Assembly: GCA_900177435.1 (NCBI GenBank) | Contig: FXAI01000012.1 | Span: forward strand, 1-64,000 | Length of the DNA: 64,000 nucleotides | Direction: 5' to 3' | From: Alteromonadaceae bacterium Bs31 | Lineage (GTDB): Bacteria > Pseudomonadota > Gammaproteobacteria > Pseudomonadales > Cellvibrionaceae | In this document: one piece after another, positions 35,773 through 44,479 of the stretch | Position numbering within the stretch: the stretch's first letter is position 1 | Layout of the letters: each line of letters starts with the position of its first letter | Made by a program: the position numbers and the translations under genes | The notes under the pieces: generated by a model | The model's input: only the letters and a program-made list of their open reading frames with translations | Told to the model about the DNA's origin: nothing | Database searches by the model: none

Positions 35773-36699
35773 TTAAGCAGGCATCATCTTGCGGGTAGCG
35801 TGAGAGTCTATCTTTATAAAATAGGCTTTAAGGTAGTCTATCAACAACCGTAGCTTTTTAGAGCCAGCACTACCCGGAGGAAATACACCAAAAATATCGA
35901 TACTGGGTAGCTGGTACTCTTCTAACACCAGTTCTAAAGTACCCGCTTTAATTTTTGGTAAGGCGTCGTACACCGGAATGCGCCCTAAACCGTGGCCACC
36001 TTCAATAAACGCAGTGCGCGCAGCAGCATTATTGGTACTAATCCCCCCCTTAATGGCAACGCTATACGAGCGGCCGCCCCTGCTTAACTCAATCACGCTG
36101 GAGCTAAGCTTATGAATCACCCAGGCATGTTGCTCCAACTCTGCCGGGCTAGCGGGACGACCCTGTTTCTTAAAGTACAGCGGCGAGCCACATAAGCAGG
36201 TGGGCAGTGTAGATAGTTTACTCGCTTGCAAACCCGAATCTATCAGAGGCGCGCCTCGTATGGCCAGATCGATACCCTCTTGCACGATATTCACCACGTC
36301 ATCCGTCAGCATCACATCCAATTTAATTTTGGGGTATTGCAGGCAAAAGTCACTCAGTGCGGGTACCACCAGTTGCAAACCGGCATTCACCGGACAAGTA
36401 ATTTTTAACAAACCCTCCGGTTCGTCTCGCAAGTTCTCCATATGCAAGTTAGCGGCAAGCGCTTGCTCGGCAATAATGCGACAGGACTGGTAGTAGTGGC
36501 TGCCGGCTTCCGTTAAAGCGATGGCACGCGTGGTGCGATTAAGCAGCTTCACACCCAGTTGGGACTCCAGTTTTTTAATGTGATAACTGACAACTGCGCG
36601 TGTCAGCCCTATTTGCCTGGCAGCAGCCGTTAAATTGCCTTGCTCTACAACCTGAGCGAAAACAACCATGCTTTTAAGTTGTTCGAAAGATAGCTTCAT
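35773..36699 (-). CDS. LysR-family transcriptional regulator
   Basis: The protein is 308 residues. The N-terminal winged helix-turn-helix is clear (LTAAARQIGLTRAVVSYHIK about residues 23-42, KLESQLGVKLLNRTTR after it). The effector-binding domain follows from about 90 (GLLKITCPVN through LKAYFIKID). It belongs to the CrgA/AaeR-like subgroup by the VFAQVVEQGNLTAAAR start. It is divergent from the DJ-1/YqhD/HemG genes, and the shared 211-bp intergenic region contains a 21-bp dyad (36797-36817), so it probably controls that operon and itself. The inducer may be a reactive aldehyde or quinone, judged only from the neighbours. Confidence 0.9.
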   Translation of the reverse strand: MKLSFEQLKSMVVFAQVVEQGNLTAAARQIGLTRAVVSYHIKKLESQLGVKLLNRTTRAIALTEAGSHYYQSCRIIAEQALAANLHMENLRDEPEGLLKITCPVNAGLQLVVPALSDFCLQYPKIKLDVMLTDDVVNIVQEGIDLAIRGAPLIDSGLQASKLSTLPTCLCGSPLYFKKQGRPASPAELEQHAWVIHKLSSSVIELSRGGRSYSVAIKGGISTNNAAARTAFIEGGHGLGRIPVYDALPKIKAGTLELVLEEYQLPSIDIFGVFPPGSAGSKKLRLLIDYLKAYFIKIDSHATRKMMPA

Positions 36700-36796
36700 A
36701 GCTTTACGACCCGGCTTTACTACTTAGCCTTAATGACAAAACCTGACTGACAGAGCATAAAGCCGCTCTTGGCGGCTCTGAGCAACCCTCGGACCA

Positions 36797-36817
36797 TTGT
36801 ATCAATTATTGAAACAA
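36797..36817. promoter_or_regulatory. Candidate LysR operator
   Basis: Arms TTGTATCAAT (36797-36806) and ATTGAAACAA (36808-36817) match at nine of ten positions around one central T. The inner part fits the T-N11-A form of LysR sites. It lies between the divergent LysR and DJ-1 genes, about 98 bp from the first and 94 bp from the second. A second smaller dyad, ATAGTGT/ACACTAT, is at 36860-36880. Confidence 0.55.
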
Positions 36818-36910
36818 AGATGTCTATATTATGCTCATTGTTAGATAGATTAAGAGGCTATAGTGTAGTCACCACACTATCTACCCAAGCCACCCTTATC
36901 AGGAATAACA

Positions 36911-37606
36911 ATGATGAAACTAAATTCGAAAAAGATACTAATGGTTCTCACCTCACACTCAGAGCTGGGTTCAAGCGGCGAAAAAACAGGATTTTGGATA
37001 GAAGAATTCGCAGCGCCCTACTACGCATTTTTGGATTCAGGCGCAGAAGTGACACTGGTATCCCCAGCAGGAGGCCAAGCGCCAATAGATCCTAAAAGTG
37101 AACTGGCAGACTTTCAAACAGAAGATACCGCTCGCTTTAACGCAGACGCCGAAGCTCAGGCCTTAATTGCCAACACAGGCAAGCTCAAAGATGTGCGAGC
37201 CGAAAATTTTGATGCGGTATTCTACCCCGGCGGCCACGGGCCACTCTGGGACTTAGCAGAAAACGCCGACTCCATCGCCCTAATTGAAAGCTTTTTAGAG
37301 GCCAGCAAGCCTGCTGCTGCGGTATGTCACGCCACCGCAGCATTCTTAAACATTAAAGATGCCAGCGGTGCTTATGCAATTAAAGGTAAAGCAGTTACAG
37401 GCTTTAGTAACACAGAGGAAGACGCCGTTCAGCTCACGGAGGTTGTGCCATTCTTACTGGAGGATGAACTCACAAAACGCGGCGGCGACTATCAAAAAGT
37501 AGCCGACTGGAATGCCTTTGCAGTACAAGACGGCTTGTTAATTTCCGGGCAAAACCCGGCCAGCTCAACACTGGCGGCAAAAAAGCTTTTAGCGGCAATT
37601 TCATAA
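36911..37606 (+). CDS. DJ-1/PfpI-family protein, Hsp31-like glyoxalase candidate
   Basis: The protein is 231 residues, cytoplasmic. The nucleophile elbow is AVCHATAAF with Cys139; the companion Glu is in SGEKTGFWIEE near the N-terminus, and YPGGHGPLWDL provides the glycine-rich loop. These fit the class with Hsp31-type glyoxalase III or deglycase activity rather than a true amidotransferase. It lies 76 bp upstream of the YqhD gene on the same strand and is divergent from LysR. Together they look like a defence against reactive aldehydes such as methylglyoxal. Three CCTAGG hexamers crowd the gap after it (37630-37652). Confidence 0.88.
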   Translation: MMKLNSKKILMVLTSHSELGSSGEKTGFWIEEFAAPYYAFLDSGAEVTLVSPAGGQAPIDPKSELADFQTEDTARFNADAEAQALIANTGKLKDVRAENFDAVFYPGGHGPLWDLAENADSIALIESFLEASKPAAAVCHATAAFLNIKDASGAYAIKGKAVTGFSNTEEDAVQLTEVVPFLLEDELTKRGGDYQKVADWNAFAVQDGLLISGQNPASSTLAAKKLLAAIS

Positions 37607-37681
37607 GGTATCGCTTTTTTTGTTCCTAGGTAATGCCTAGGTAGCCCCTAGGCCGTTTTTTACACTTTCTGGAGCCATGTT

Positions 37682-38839
37682 ATGCAAAACTTCAACTATC
37701 AAAATACTACCAAAATCCATTTTGGCGAGGGGCAAATCAAGGCCATTGCTGAAAGCACGCCCAAAACCGCAAAAATACTGGTGACCTATGGTGGCGGCTC
37801 CATTAAAAAAAACGGCGTTTATGAACAGGTAGCGCAGGCCCTTAGCGAGCATACCTGGTTTGAATTTGCAGGCATTGAACCAAACCCAAATTACGACACC
37901 TTGATGAAGGCACAAGCATTAATTCGGGAACATAACATCGACTTTTTACTGGCGGTGGGCGGTGGCTCGGTTGTGGATGGTACAAAATTTATTGCCGCAG
38001 CGGCCCTGTTCCAGGGTGAAGACCCATGGGACCTGGTTGCCAAACAAATACCCATTGAAAAAGCGCTGCCTATGGGCTGTGTATTAACCTTGCCTGCAAC
38101 CGGGTCCGAAACCAATACCGCTGCGGTAGTCACTCGCGCCGGCAACAAGCTGCCTTTTCACAGCGAGCGTGTAAGACCTGTTTTCGCCGTACTAGACCCC
38201 GCAGTAACCTTGTCTTTATCCGACAGGCAAATTGGCAACGGCGTGGTGGATGCCTTTGTACACACCATGGAGCAGTATTTAACTTACAGTGTTAATGCCA
38301 AGGTGCAAGACCGCTTCGCCGAAGGCTTACTGCAAACCTTGATAGAAGAAGGGCCAAAAGCCCTGGCAGCAGAGAGTAAAAACAACCTGGAAGTGCGCGC
38401 CAATATTATGTGGGCTGCTACCATGGCCTTAAACGGCTTAATTGGTGTGGGCGTTCCACAAGATTGGGCAACACATATGATTGGCCACGAACTAACCGCA
38501 GCCCATGGCCTCGATCACGCTCGCACCCTTTCCATTGTTTTGCCCGCACTTATGAAAGTGTGCACAGATACCAAGCGAGAAAAACTGCTGCAGTATGGCG
38601 AGCGAGTATGGAAAATCACAGAAGGTGATGAACACACACGCATTCAGCGCGCCATTGCCCTAACAGAAGCCTTTTTTGCATCCATGCAAATGCCCACCCG
38701 CCTATCTCACGTTGAAGTAGGCGAACAAGCTATCGACGGGCTAATAGAGAAGCTCACACAACACGGCATGGTAAGCCTGGGAGAGCATGGTAAAATTACC
38801 CCCCCTGTAAGCCGCGACATTTTGCTTGCTGCTTTGTAA
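37682..38839 (+). CDS. yqhD: NADPH-dependent iron-containing aldehyde reductase
   Basis: The protein is 385 residues, the usual size for YqhD. Landmarks: NYQNTTKIHFGEGQI at the N-terminus; the cofactor loop LAVGGGSVVDGTKFIA, where GGGS is the family motif; and the metal-binding part with VVDAFVHTMEQY and AHGLDHARTLSIV. It reduces short and lipid-derived aldehydes using NADPH and a divalent metal in the cytoplasm. It sits between the DJ-1 gene and hemG on one strand under the likely control of the divergent LysR. In E. coli yqhD is controlled by an AraC-type regulator, so the LysR pairing here is different. Confidence 0.93.
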   Translation: MQNFNYQNTTKIHFGEGQIKAIAESTPKTAKILVTYGGGSIKKNGVYEQVAQALSEHTWFEFAGIEPNPNYDTLMKAQALIREHNIDFLLAVGGGSVVDGTKFIAAAALFQGEDPWDLVAKQIPIEKALPMGCVLTLPATGSETNTAAVVTRAGNKLPFHSERVRPVFAVLDPAVTLSLSDRQIGNGVVDAFVHTMEQYLTYSVNAKVQDRFAEGLLQTLIEEGPKALAAESKNNLEVRANIMWAATMALNGLIGVGVPQDWATHMIGHELTAAHGLDHARTLSIVLPALMKVCTDTKREKLLQYGERVWKITEGDEHTRIQRAIALTEAFFASMQMPTRLSHVEVGEQAIDGLIEKLTQHGMVSLGEHGKITPPVSRDILLAAL

Positions 38840-38852
38840 AACACCAAATGCC

Positions 38853-39380
38853 ATGGAAAAAATAATTCTTATATATTCAAGCACGGACGGCCACACCCGA
38901 GAAATATGCTTACGCTTGCTCAAGGTGCTAGAGGCGGCGGGGAACGAAGTGGCGCTTATATCCGTAGAGGAAGCGCCCAATTATCAGCTGGAGAACTTTG
39001 ACAAAATCATTATAGGTGCCAGCATTCGCTATGGCAGGCATAGCAAGGGAATCTACCAGCTCATAAGCAGTAAGCTGCAAGCTCTTAATAACAAACCCAA
39101 CGCCTTTTTCACTGTTAACTTAGTCGCCAGAAAACCCAATAAAAACCAGCCAGAAACAAACCCCTATTTAATTAGGTTCTTATCGCAAATAGCGTGGCAA
39201 CCAAAACAGCTGGCAGTATTCGCTGGAAAAATTGACTACCAAAAGTACAACGTGTTTGATAGAGGGATGATTAGAATGATCATGTGGATGACCAAAGGGC
39301 CAACGCACCCGAAAACGAGCATAGACTTTACGGACTGGGAACAGGTTAATAAATTTGGCAAAGTAATTTGTGATATGTAA
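38853..39380 (+). CDS. hemG: Menaquinone-dependent protoporphyrinogen IX dehydrogenase
   Basis: The protein is 175 residues from the ATG at 38853 (MEKIILIYSSTDGHTREI), which matches the start of known HemG proteins; the upstream ATG at 38826 overlaps yqhD and is not needed. The flavodoxin fold is visible: the FMN loop SSTDGHT, then IIGASIRYGRH and FFTVNLVARKPNKNQ, with the HemG-specific long loop and the end TDWEQVNKFGKVI. It oxidises protoporphyrinogen to protoporphyrin in haem synthesis, passing electrons to quinone at the inner membrane. It starts 13 bp after the yqhD stop, so it should be co-transcribed. Confidence 0.92.
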   Translation: MEKIILIYSSTDGHTREICLRLLKVLEAAGNEVALISVEEAPNYQLENFDKIIIGASIRYGRHSKGIYQLISSKLQALNNKPNAFFTVNLVARKPNKNQPETNPYLIRFLSQIAWQPKQLAVFAGKIDYQKYNVFDRGMIRMIMWMTKGPTHPKTSIDFTDWEQVNKFGKVICDM

Positions 39381-39961
39381 TCCCTTTTAGGCGGGGGCTA
39401 TCAACGATTTAATTATAAGTATCAATAGACTCGCTTGCGCGCAATGTGCTGCCATAAACAACTGCAGTCAACTTAACTTAGCACCCTTCGCCTCGCCCCC
39501 CTCGGCCTTAAAAAAATATACCTAGCAAACAGAATTTTATTTTTCTCTAAATCCATTTCCAAGCCTTGATTAAATGCAAAGCCTCAAACGCGGGCTAACG
39601 ATAGCAACACCTGGGTGCTCTAACATCGAAGTCAGTTACAGTTTAACAATTGATGGGTAAACACTCGTTAAATAGGCCTGTTTGAAAGAGGGATTGATGA
39701 AGGCCTGGGGAACAATCAACATCTTGCTTAGTACTTAGCCAATATAGCGTTATTTAAAAGTATGGGGATGATTCGGAAGATCTATGACTCCCCCGCCTAT
39801 ACCTAGCGCTGAACCTGGCGCTGAACCTGGCGCTGAAAATCGAGGCACCTAGAGCAATCGATCGGCCCGATTCATCCTTTTAATAAAATTTGGAGCTGGC
39901 ACACTAAAGCCCGTAAAATGCTAAGCCAGTATTCGTTAACAATCTACAGGAAAATGCCTTT
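39381..39961. other. Intergenic region with a 12-bp tandem triplication
   Basis: About 580 bp without a supported gene. The unit ACCTRGCGCTGA is repeated three times in direct tandem at 39801-39836. The promoter of the HopJ-family gene should lie in the last 150 bp; AGGAAAAT is its ribosome-binding site. Confidence 0.45.
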
Positions 39962-40306
39962 ATGAATACCTCTGAATTTACGGCCACAATTCAAAAAACA
40001 CCAGAGAAAATTGCTTTTACAGATACCATAGCCGTAATTGAAGCGAATTATACTTATACGCCCACAGCATTCACAAATGGCGAAACTGAAAATGCCGCAG
40101 GTACCAATGCAGGATCATGCAAGCTCTTTGCATTCGCGATGCTTCAAGGCTTTGATCAAGCCACCACTTTGGCTTGCTTCGGTGATTATTACCGTAAAGA
40201 TGTACTAGAGAATCCAACAGGAACAGATCACGCGAATATTCGCAACTTTATGCGCTTTGGTTGGGATGCCCTTAGTTTTGAAGGTGAGGCTTTAGCCGCG
40301 AAATAA
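39962..40306 (+). CDS. HopJ-family protein
   Basis: The protein is 114 residues, the usual length of this small family, which is named after a plant-pathogen type III effector but is widespread in free-living proteobacteria. Recognisable segments: FTDTIAVIEANYTYTPTAF, NAAGTNAGSCKLFAFA, then CFGDYYRKDVLENPTGTDHA and NIRNFMRFGW. There is no signal peptide, so it is probably cytoplasmic. Function unknown despite the name; nothing around suggests a type III system. Single gene. Confidence 0.85.
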   Translation: MNTSEFTATIQKTPEKIAFTDTIAVIEANYTYTPTAFTNGETENAAGTNAGSCKLFAFAMLQGFDQATTLACFGDYYRKDVLENPTGTDHANIRNFMRFGWDALSFEGEALAAK

Positions 40307-40701
40307 AATTTGGGCGGCGTCGAGCGTGTATACGGCGCCAACCCCCCTGCCATTCTCCCCATGTTATTTATGCCTATTCATGCCGCTCAGTTGAATGTTC
40401 TGCCTTCCAGCTAAAAAGTAATTTCACACTCCGTTTATCGAGCGCTATAGCCGTATAGTCATTTGAAGGATCGTGGTCTTTCATTCTAAATACTGGGTCA
40501 ACGCACTAGTTTACGTTCTTAGCGTTTATTTTTTAACCTGCACAGAAAGGGTTAATCGTAAAGTAAACGGTATACACTATTACTTACTCGGCACCCACTG
40601 CGCTTTATTTTTATTTTAATACCAACGAATCACTATATTTGACATAAAATTGCGTTATCTTATGGGCTTATACTCCAGAAAAAAATAGGGACATTCTCGA
40701 T
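40307..40701. other. Intergenic region
   Basis: About 395 bp with no gene, repeat or clear terminator that I can support. The last 100 bp should contain the promoter of the lipoprotein gene at 40702. Confidence 0.35.
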
Positions 40702-41958
40702 ATGAGTCAATATAAGCTTGCTAAATCTATTGGCAAATTATTCGCTATATTCCGTCTTAGCGTGCTCTACCTTTTCTACGGAATATTGGCAGCTTGTGGC
40801 GGTGATTCTGGCGGCAACCCTCAGAACAGCGATGAGGCCACACCCGTCACACCGCCCCCAAGCACTCAGCTGCGCAGCGACTTTAACCAAGATCAGTGTG
40901 TTGGCTATGCTGATTATGATTTACTCCTAGAAAATTTTAACCTGGATGTTGATGCATCTCGCGCACACTTTGATTCCAATAATGACGGCGAAATCGACTT
41001 TTCTGACTACAGCATTCTCCTGCAAGATTGGGGCACAGGGTGCGTAGATTTTCAAGGTGTTGCCCACGCTCAGCAATTCCCTTTCGTTGTTGAAATTACC
41101 GATGCGGACAACAACCACCTGTGCAGTGGCGCAATTGTCGATTCGTTATGGGTACTCACACTGGCGGCATGTACAAATTCCCTGGATACCCAAGAGATAC
41201 GAATTATTACCTCACGCCTGGATACGCTCGAGAATGTGAAAGCGGCGCAAATACACGGTGTTGAAAAGCTCGCCCATTTTCCACAAGTCACTTCAGCGCT
41301 AGAGAACAAGGGCCTGGTGCTAATCAAAATCGATAGAGCATTTATTTTTAGTGACTTAATCGCCCCCATTTCCCTTAGTTCACAGCTGGCAGCCGGAGAC
41401 CAAGGTTTTCAAATGGTCGGATGGGGGCTTTTACCCCCGACAGTAGAGGCGGTGCCAGAACCCTTACAATATATAGAATTTAATGCTAACGCTAATAAGC
41501 AATGTGAAAGCTTGCCAGAGGTTTCTGAATTAACCAGTACCTGTATTGTGGCCAAAAATGACTCGCTATTGCTTGATCGTGTAGATACCGGTGCGCCAGT
41601 AATTCGCCTGGAGTTTATCGATGCATCACAAAACGGCTTAAGCTATCGCCTTGGCGGGCTTGCCGTCACAACGCATGTCCCCTACTCTAACAGCGCAGTC
41701 GTTGCCGATTTGACGAATGATGACGGTCGAATTGGCCTCTGGGTAGAAAGCACACTGGCGCGCACTAGTATCTACGGCGATATTGATGGCGATGGCTGTA
41801 TCGGCGATCTCGACTATCAGCTCTACCTGGATAATAACGGCCTCACTAGCGCCGAGGCTGTCCCGCCTGACGCCGATGTGAATGCAGATGGCAGTGTAAA
41901 TTTTGAAGATTATGCGGTGCTTCTTCAGCAGTGGGGAAAAGGCTGCGACGTAAATTAA
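40702..41958 (+). CDS. Lipoprotein with degenerate trypsin fold between two dockerin-like modules
   Basis: The protein is 418 residues. Lipobox YGILAAC with Cys32. Residues about 58-113 form a dockerin-type double EF-hand (DFNQDQCVGYADYDLL, then FDSNNDGEIDFSDY), and 352-417 a second (DIDGDGCIGDLDYQLY, DVNADGSVNFEDY). Between them lies an S1 (trypsin-like) fold: CSGAIVDSLWVLTLAAC stands for the His motif but has Ala156 in place of His; the Asp position in NKGLVLIKI is Gly204; and the Ser motif GDSGGP reads VDTGAP with Thr296. All three catalytic residues are lost, so it is probably not a protease. Calcium-bound dockerin-like ends suggest a surface binding or scaffold role. Confidence 0.8.
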   Translation: MSQYKLAKSIGKLFAIFRLSVLYLFYGILAACGGDSGGNPQNSDEATPVTPPPSTQLRSDFNQDQCVGYADYDLLLENFNLDVDASRAHFDSNNDGEIDFSDYSILLQDWGTGCVDFQGVAHAQQFPFVVEITDADNNHLCSGAIVDSLWVLTLAACTNSLDTQEIRIITSRLDTLENVKAAQIHGVEKLAHFPQVTSALENKGLVLIKIDRAFIFSDLIAPISLSSQLAAGDQGFQMVGWGLLPPTVEAVPEPLQYIEFNANANKQCESLPEVSELTSTCIVAKNDSLLLDRVDTGAPVIRLEFIDASQNGLSYRLGGLAVTTHVPYSNSAVVADLTNDDGRIGLWVESTLARTSIYGDIDGDGCIGDLDYQLYLDNNGLTSAEAVPPDADVNADGSVNFEDYAVLLQQWGKGCDVN

Positions 41959-42464
41959 ATTAACAGTAAACTTTAAAAGCAAGCACAAGCAATCGATTTA
42001 TGCGCTAGAACAAAATGTTCTTCGATCAAGGTATTTCTTGGCTTGCTGCAGCGTTCGACACCTCAAGATCAACAGGAATATACGCGTCACAAACAGTCTC
42101 TAATGGTGCATGCCTGTTAAACTTCGACACTGCTAGATGTAGATACAGCCAGTACTATGGGCCTAAAACGCAGGCCGGCTTACGGCGATTGCGAAGCACT
42201 TTTGCATTAACGTTCACCTCAACTATCTTTCCTCTTCAGGCGTTCCACAAGCGCGGGATTTCGTTCGCGTAAGATCTTGAGTACTACCCACTTTTGAGCA
42301 TTTTTAGCTCAATAGCGACACACTGCTGATTTTCGTCACTCGTTGGCGGAAAAGTACCGGTCGTTTTAACGGTTCTTTTTTGAGGTGACTGTCCTATCTT
42401 TTCTCTTTAAGCCACAAGATCTGCTACCATCCACATACAAATTTTGTGTCACCAATGGATACAC
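41959..42464. other. Intergenic region before the restriction-modification operon
   Basis: About 500 bp. An open frame at 42015-42272 shows no motif or start signal and is not accepted. The promoter of the operon should lie between 42280 and 42460, but I cannot place it. Confidence 0.35.
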
Positions 42465-42665
42465 ATGAGCGAAAAGACCTCCAACTTCAGAGTTAGGCTA
42501 GACCCTAAACTTCATGAGCAGTTTTTAAACACCTGTAAGCAGCAAGATGTGCCTGCCTCTCAGGTCATTCGGCAATTGATGCGTTCCTATGTTGAAACAA
42601 GAGGCGAGCAAAACTCCGCCAACTCCGAAGCCCCCAAACAAAATAAGAATCAAAACACCCTATGA
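42465..42665 (+). CDS. Small ribbon-helix-helix protein, first gene of the type I RM operon
   Basis: The protein is 66 residues from the ATG at 42465 ([20 protein letters not shown]). The beta strand NFRVRLD followed by two helices, the second with [15 protein letters not shown], is the CopG/Arc-type DNA-binding fold. The tail is Asn/Gln-rich. Its stop overlaps the hsdM start by four bases (ATGA), so the two are translationally coupled. Such small genes before hsdM may set the timing of methylase and nuclease expression, but that is inferred from position. Confidence 0.75.
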   Translation: MSEKTSNFRVRLDPKLHEQFLNTCKQQDVPASQVIRQLMRSYVETRGEQNSANSEAPKQNKNQNTL

Positions 42666-44479
42666 CAACAGCAAACGAACAACAGTCGAGCCCTCAGCCA
42701 AACGAGAGCCCTCAGCCAAACGAGAGCCTTCAGCCGCAACGTGTCACGTTGCAACAATTAGAAAGTTTCCTCTGGGAGACCGCCGACATCCTGCGCGGCA
42801 ATATGGATGCCTCCGAGTTCAAAGACTACATCTTCGGCATGATGTTCTTAAAACGCCTCTCAGACTCTTTTGAGGAGGCTCAAGAAAAGATCATTCAATA
42901 CTACTTAGACAAAGGCAAAACCCAAGAGCAAGCCGAAGCACTGGCGCAGGATGAAGACGAATACGACAAGACCTTCTTTGTCCCAGAAAAGGCGCGTTGG
43001 TCGAACCTGAAAGACCTCAAGCACGACATAGGCGCTGGCCTGAATAAAGCCACCGAGGCCATTGAAGAGGTGAACCCCACCCTCGAAGGCGTGTTGGTGA
43101 CGATCGACTTCAATATTAAAAACAAACTCTCTGATAAAAAACTGCAAGACCTCTTACATCACTTCTCAAAATACCGCTTAAGAAACGTCGATTTCGAACG
43201 GCCAGACTTATTGGGCACGGCTTACGAATACCTCATCAAAATGTTTGCCGATAGCGCGGGTAAAAAAGGCGGCGAATTCTATACCCCCTCTGAAGTGGTC
43301 TCGCTACTCATTGCCTTACTCAAGCCCCACGAAGGCCAGAAAATCTACGACCCTACCTGTGGTTCTGGCGGTATGTTGGTGCAAACCCGTAACTACCTAA
43401 TAAAACACGACGAAGACCCACGTGACCTCAGCCTATACGGGCAGGAGATGAACCTAAATACATGGGCCATTTGTAAGATGAACTTATTCTTACACGGCGT
43501 ATTCAATGCCGACATCCGCAAAGGCGACACCCTAAGAGACCCCGCCCATACGCAAAACGGCGAGTTAATGACCTTTGACCGCGTAATCGCCAATCCGCCA
43601 TTCTCCCTCAAAAAATGGGGCAAAGAAGAAGCCGACAACGACGGCTATGGCCGCTTCCCCTATGGCACCCCACCCAAAGACGCAGGCGATTTAGCCTTTG
43701 TCCAACATATGATCGCGTCCCTCAATAACGAAGGCATGATGGGCGTAGTCATGCCCCACGGCGTTCTCTTTAGAGGCTCCAGCGAAAAAGAAGTGCGTAA
43801 AGGCATACTCGAAGACGACCTGCTAGAAGCCGTGGTGGGTTTACCCTCTGGTTTGTTTTACGGCACCGGCATACCCGCCTGCTTACTAATTATCAATAAA
43901 AACAAAGCCACCGAGCGCAAAGGCAAAGTAATTTTCATCAATAGCGAACTGGAATACCAAGAAGGTAAAAACCAAAACACACTACGCCCGCAAGACATAT
44001 CCAAGATCGTCGAAACCTTTAATGCCTATACCAGTATAAAACGCTATTCCAAAGTGGTGGAACTGGCCGAAATTAAAGAGAACGATTACAACCTCAATAT
44101 CCGCCGCTATGCCGACACTTCACCGCCACCCGAGATATTCGACGTGCGCGCTATCCTGCATGGCGGTATTCCAGTGCGCGAAGTGGAAGATGATTATATT
44201 CGGGACGAAATCTTGCGCCAATGTGATTTGAGTTGTGTGTTTCAAAAGAGAGACGAGGCGTATTTTGAGTTTAGGGAAGAGGTTGAGGAGAAGGCGGAGA
44301 TTTCTCTAATTGTTAATGATCAGTTATTAATGGTTAACGAAGAGCAAAGACGAAAGATCATCGCCCAACTTGAGCGTTGGTGGGATAAGTATAAGGTTTC
44401 GCTTAAAGAACTGGATTTCCAAGTGGCTGAGGCTGAGGAAGTTATGGGTGGGTATTTGAAGGAACTTGGGTATGAGTGA
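42662..44479 (+). CDS. hsdM: Type I restriction-modification DNA methyltransferase subunit
   Basis: The protein is 605 residues. It methylates adenine N6 in the host recognition site as part of the HsdM2-HsdS complex. After a short low-complexity start come the HsdM N-terminal helical domain ([20 protein letters not shown]) and the methyltransferase core: SAM motif [11 protein letters not shown] and catalytic ANPPFS. The C-terminal region (about 500-605) is charged and probably contacts HsdS. The first residues hold an in-frame 18-bp tandem repeat (42688-42741; SPQPNE units), which could vary in number. It overlaps hsdS by eight bases. The repertoire is complete and no frameshift is seen. Confidence 0.93.
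   Translation: MTTANEQQSSPQPNESPQPNESLQPQRVTLQQLESFLWETADILRGNMDASEFKDYIFGMMFLKRLSDSFEEAQEKIIQYYLDKGKTQEQAEALAQDEDEYDKTFFVPEKARWSNLKDLKHDIGAGLNKATEAIEEVNPTLEGVLVTIDFNIKNKLSDKKLQDLLHHFSKYRLRNVDFERPDLLGTAYEYLIKMFADSAGKKGGEFYTPSEVVSLLIALLKPHEGQKIYDPTCGSGGMLVQTRNYLIKHDEDPRDLSLYGQEMNLNTWAICKMNLFLHGVFNADIRKGDTLRDPAHTQNGELMTFDRVIANPPFSLKKWGKEEADNDGYGRFPYGTPPKDAGDLAFVQHMIASLNNEGMMGVVMPHGVLFRGSSEKEVRKGILEDDLLEAVVGLPSGLFYGTGIPACLLIINKNKATERKGKVIFINSELEYQEGKNQNTLRPQDISKIVETFNAYTSIKRYSKVVELAEIKENDYNLNIRRYADTSPPPEIFDVRAILHGGIPVREVEDDYIRDEILRQCDLSCVFQKRDEAYFEFREEVEEKAEISLIVNDQLLMVNEEQRRKIIAQLERWWDKYKVSLKELDFQVAEAEEVMGGYLKELGYE

Noticed and set aside
39962-40306. HopJ-family gene as evidence of a type III secretion system
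   Set aside because: The family is common in free-living bacteria, and no type III genes are in the window.
40702-41958. Annotation as an active trypsin-like protease
   Set aside because: All three catalytic residues are replaced in the aligned motifs.
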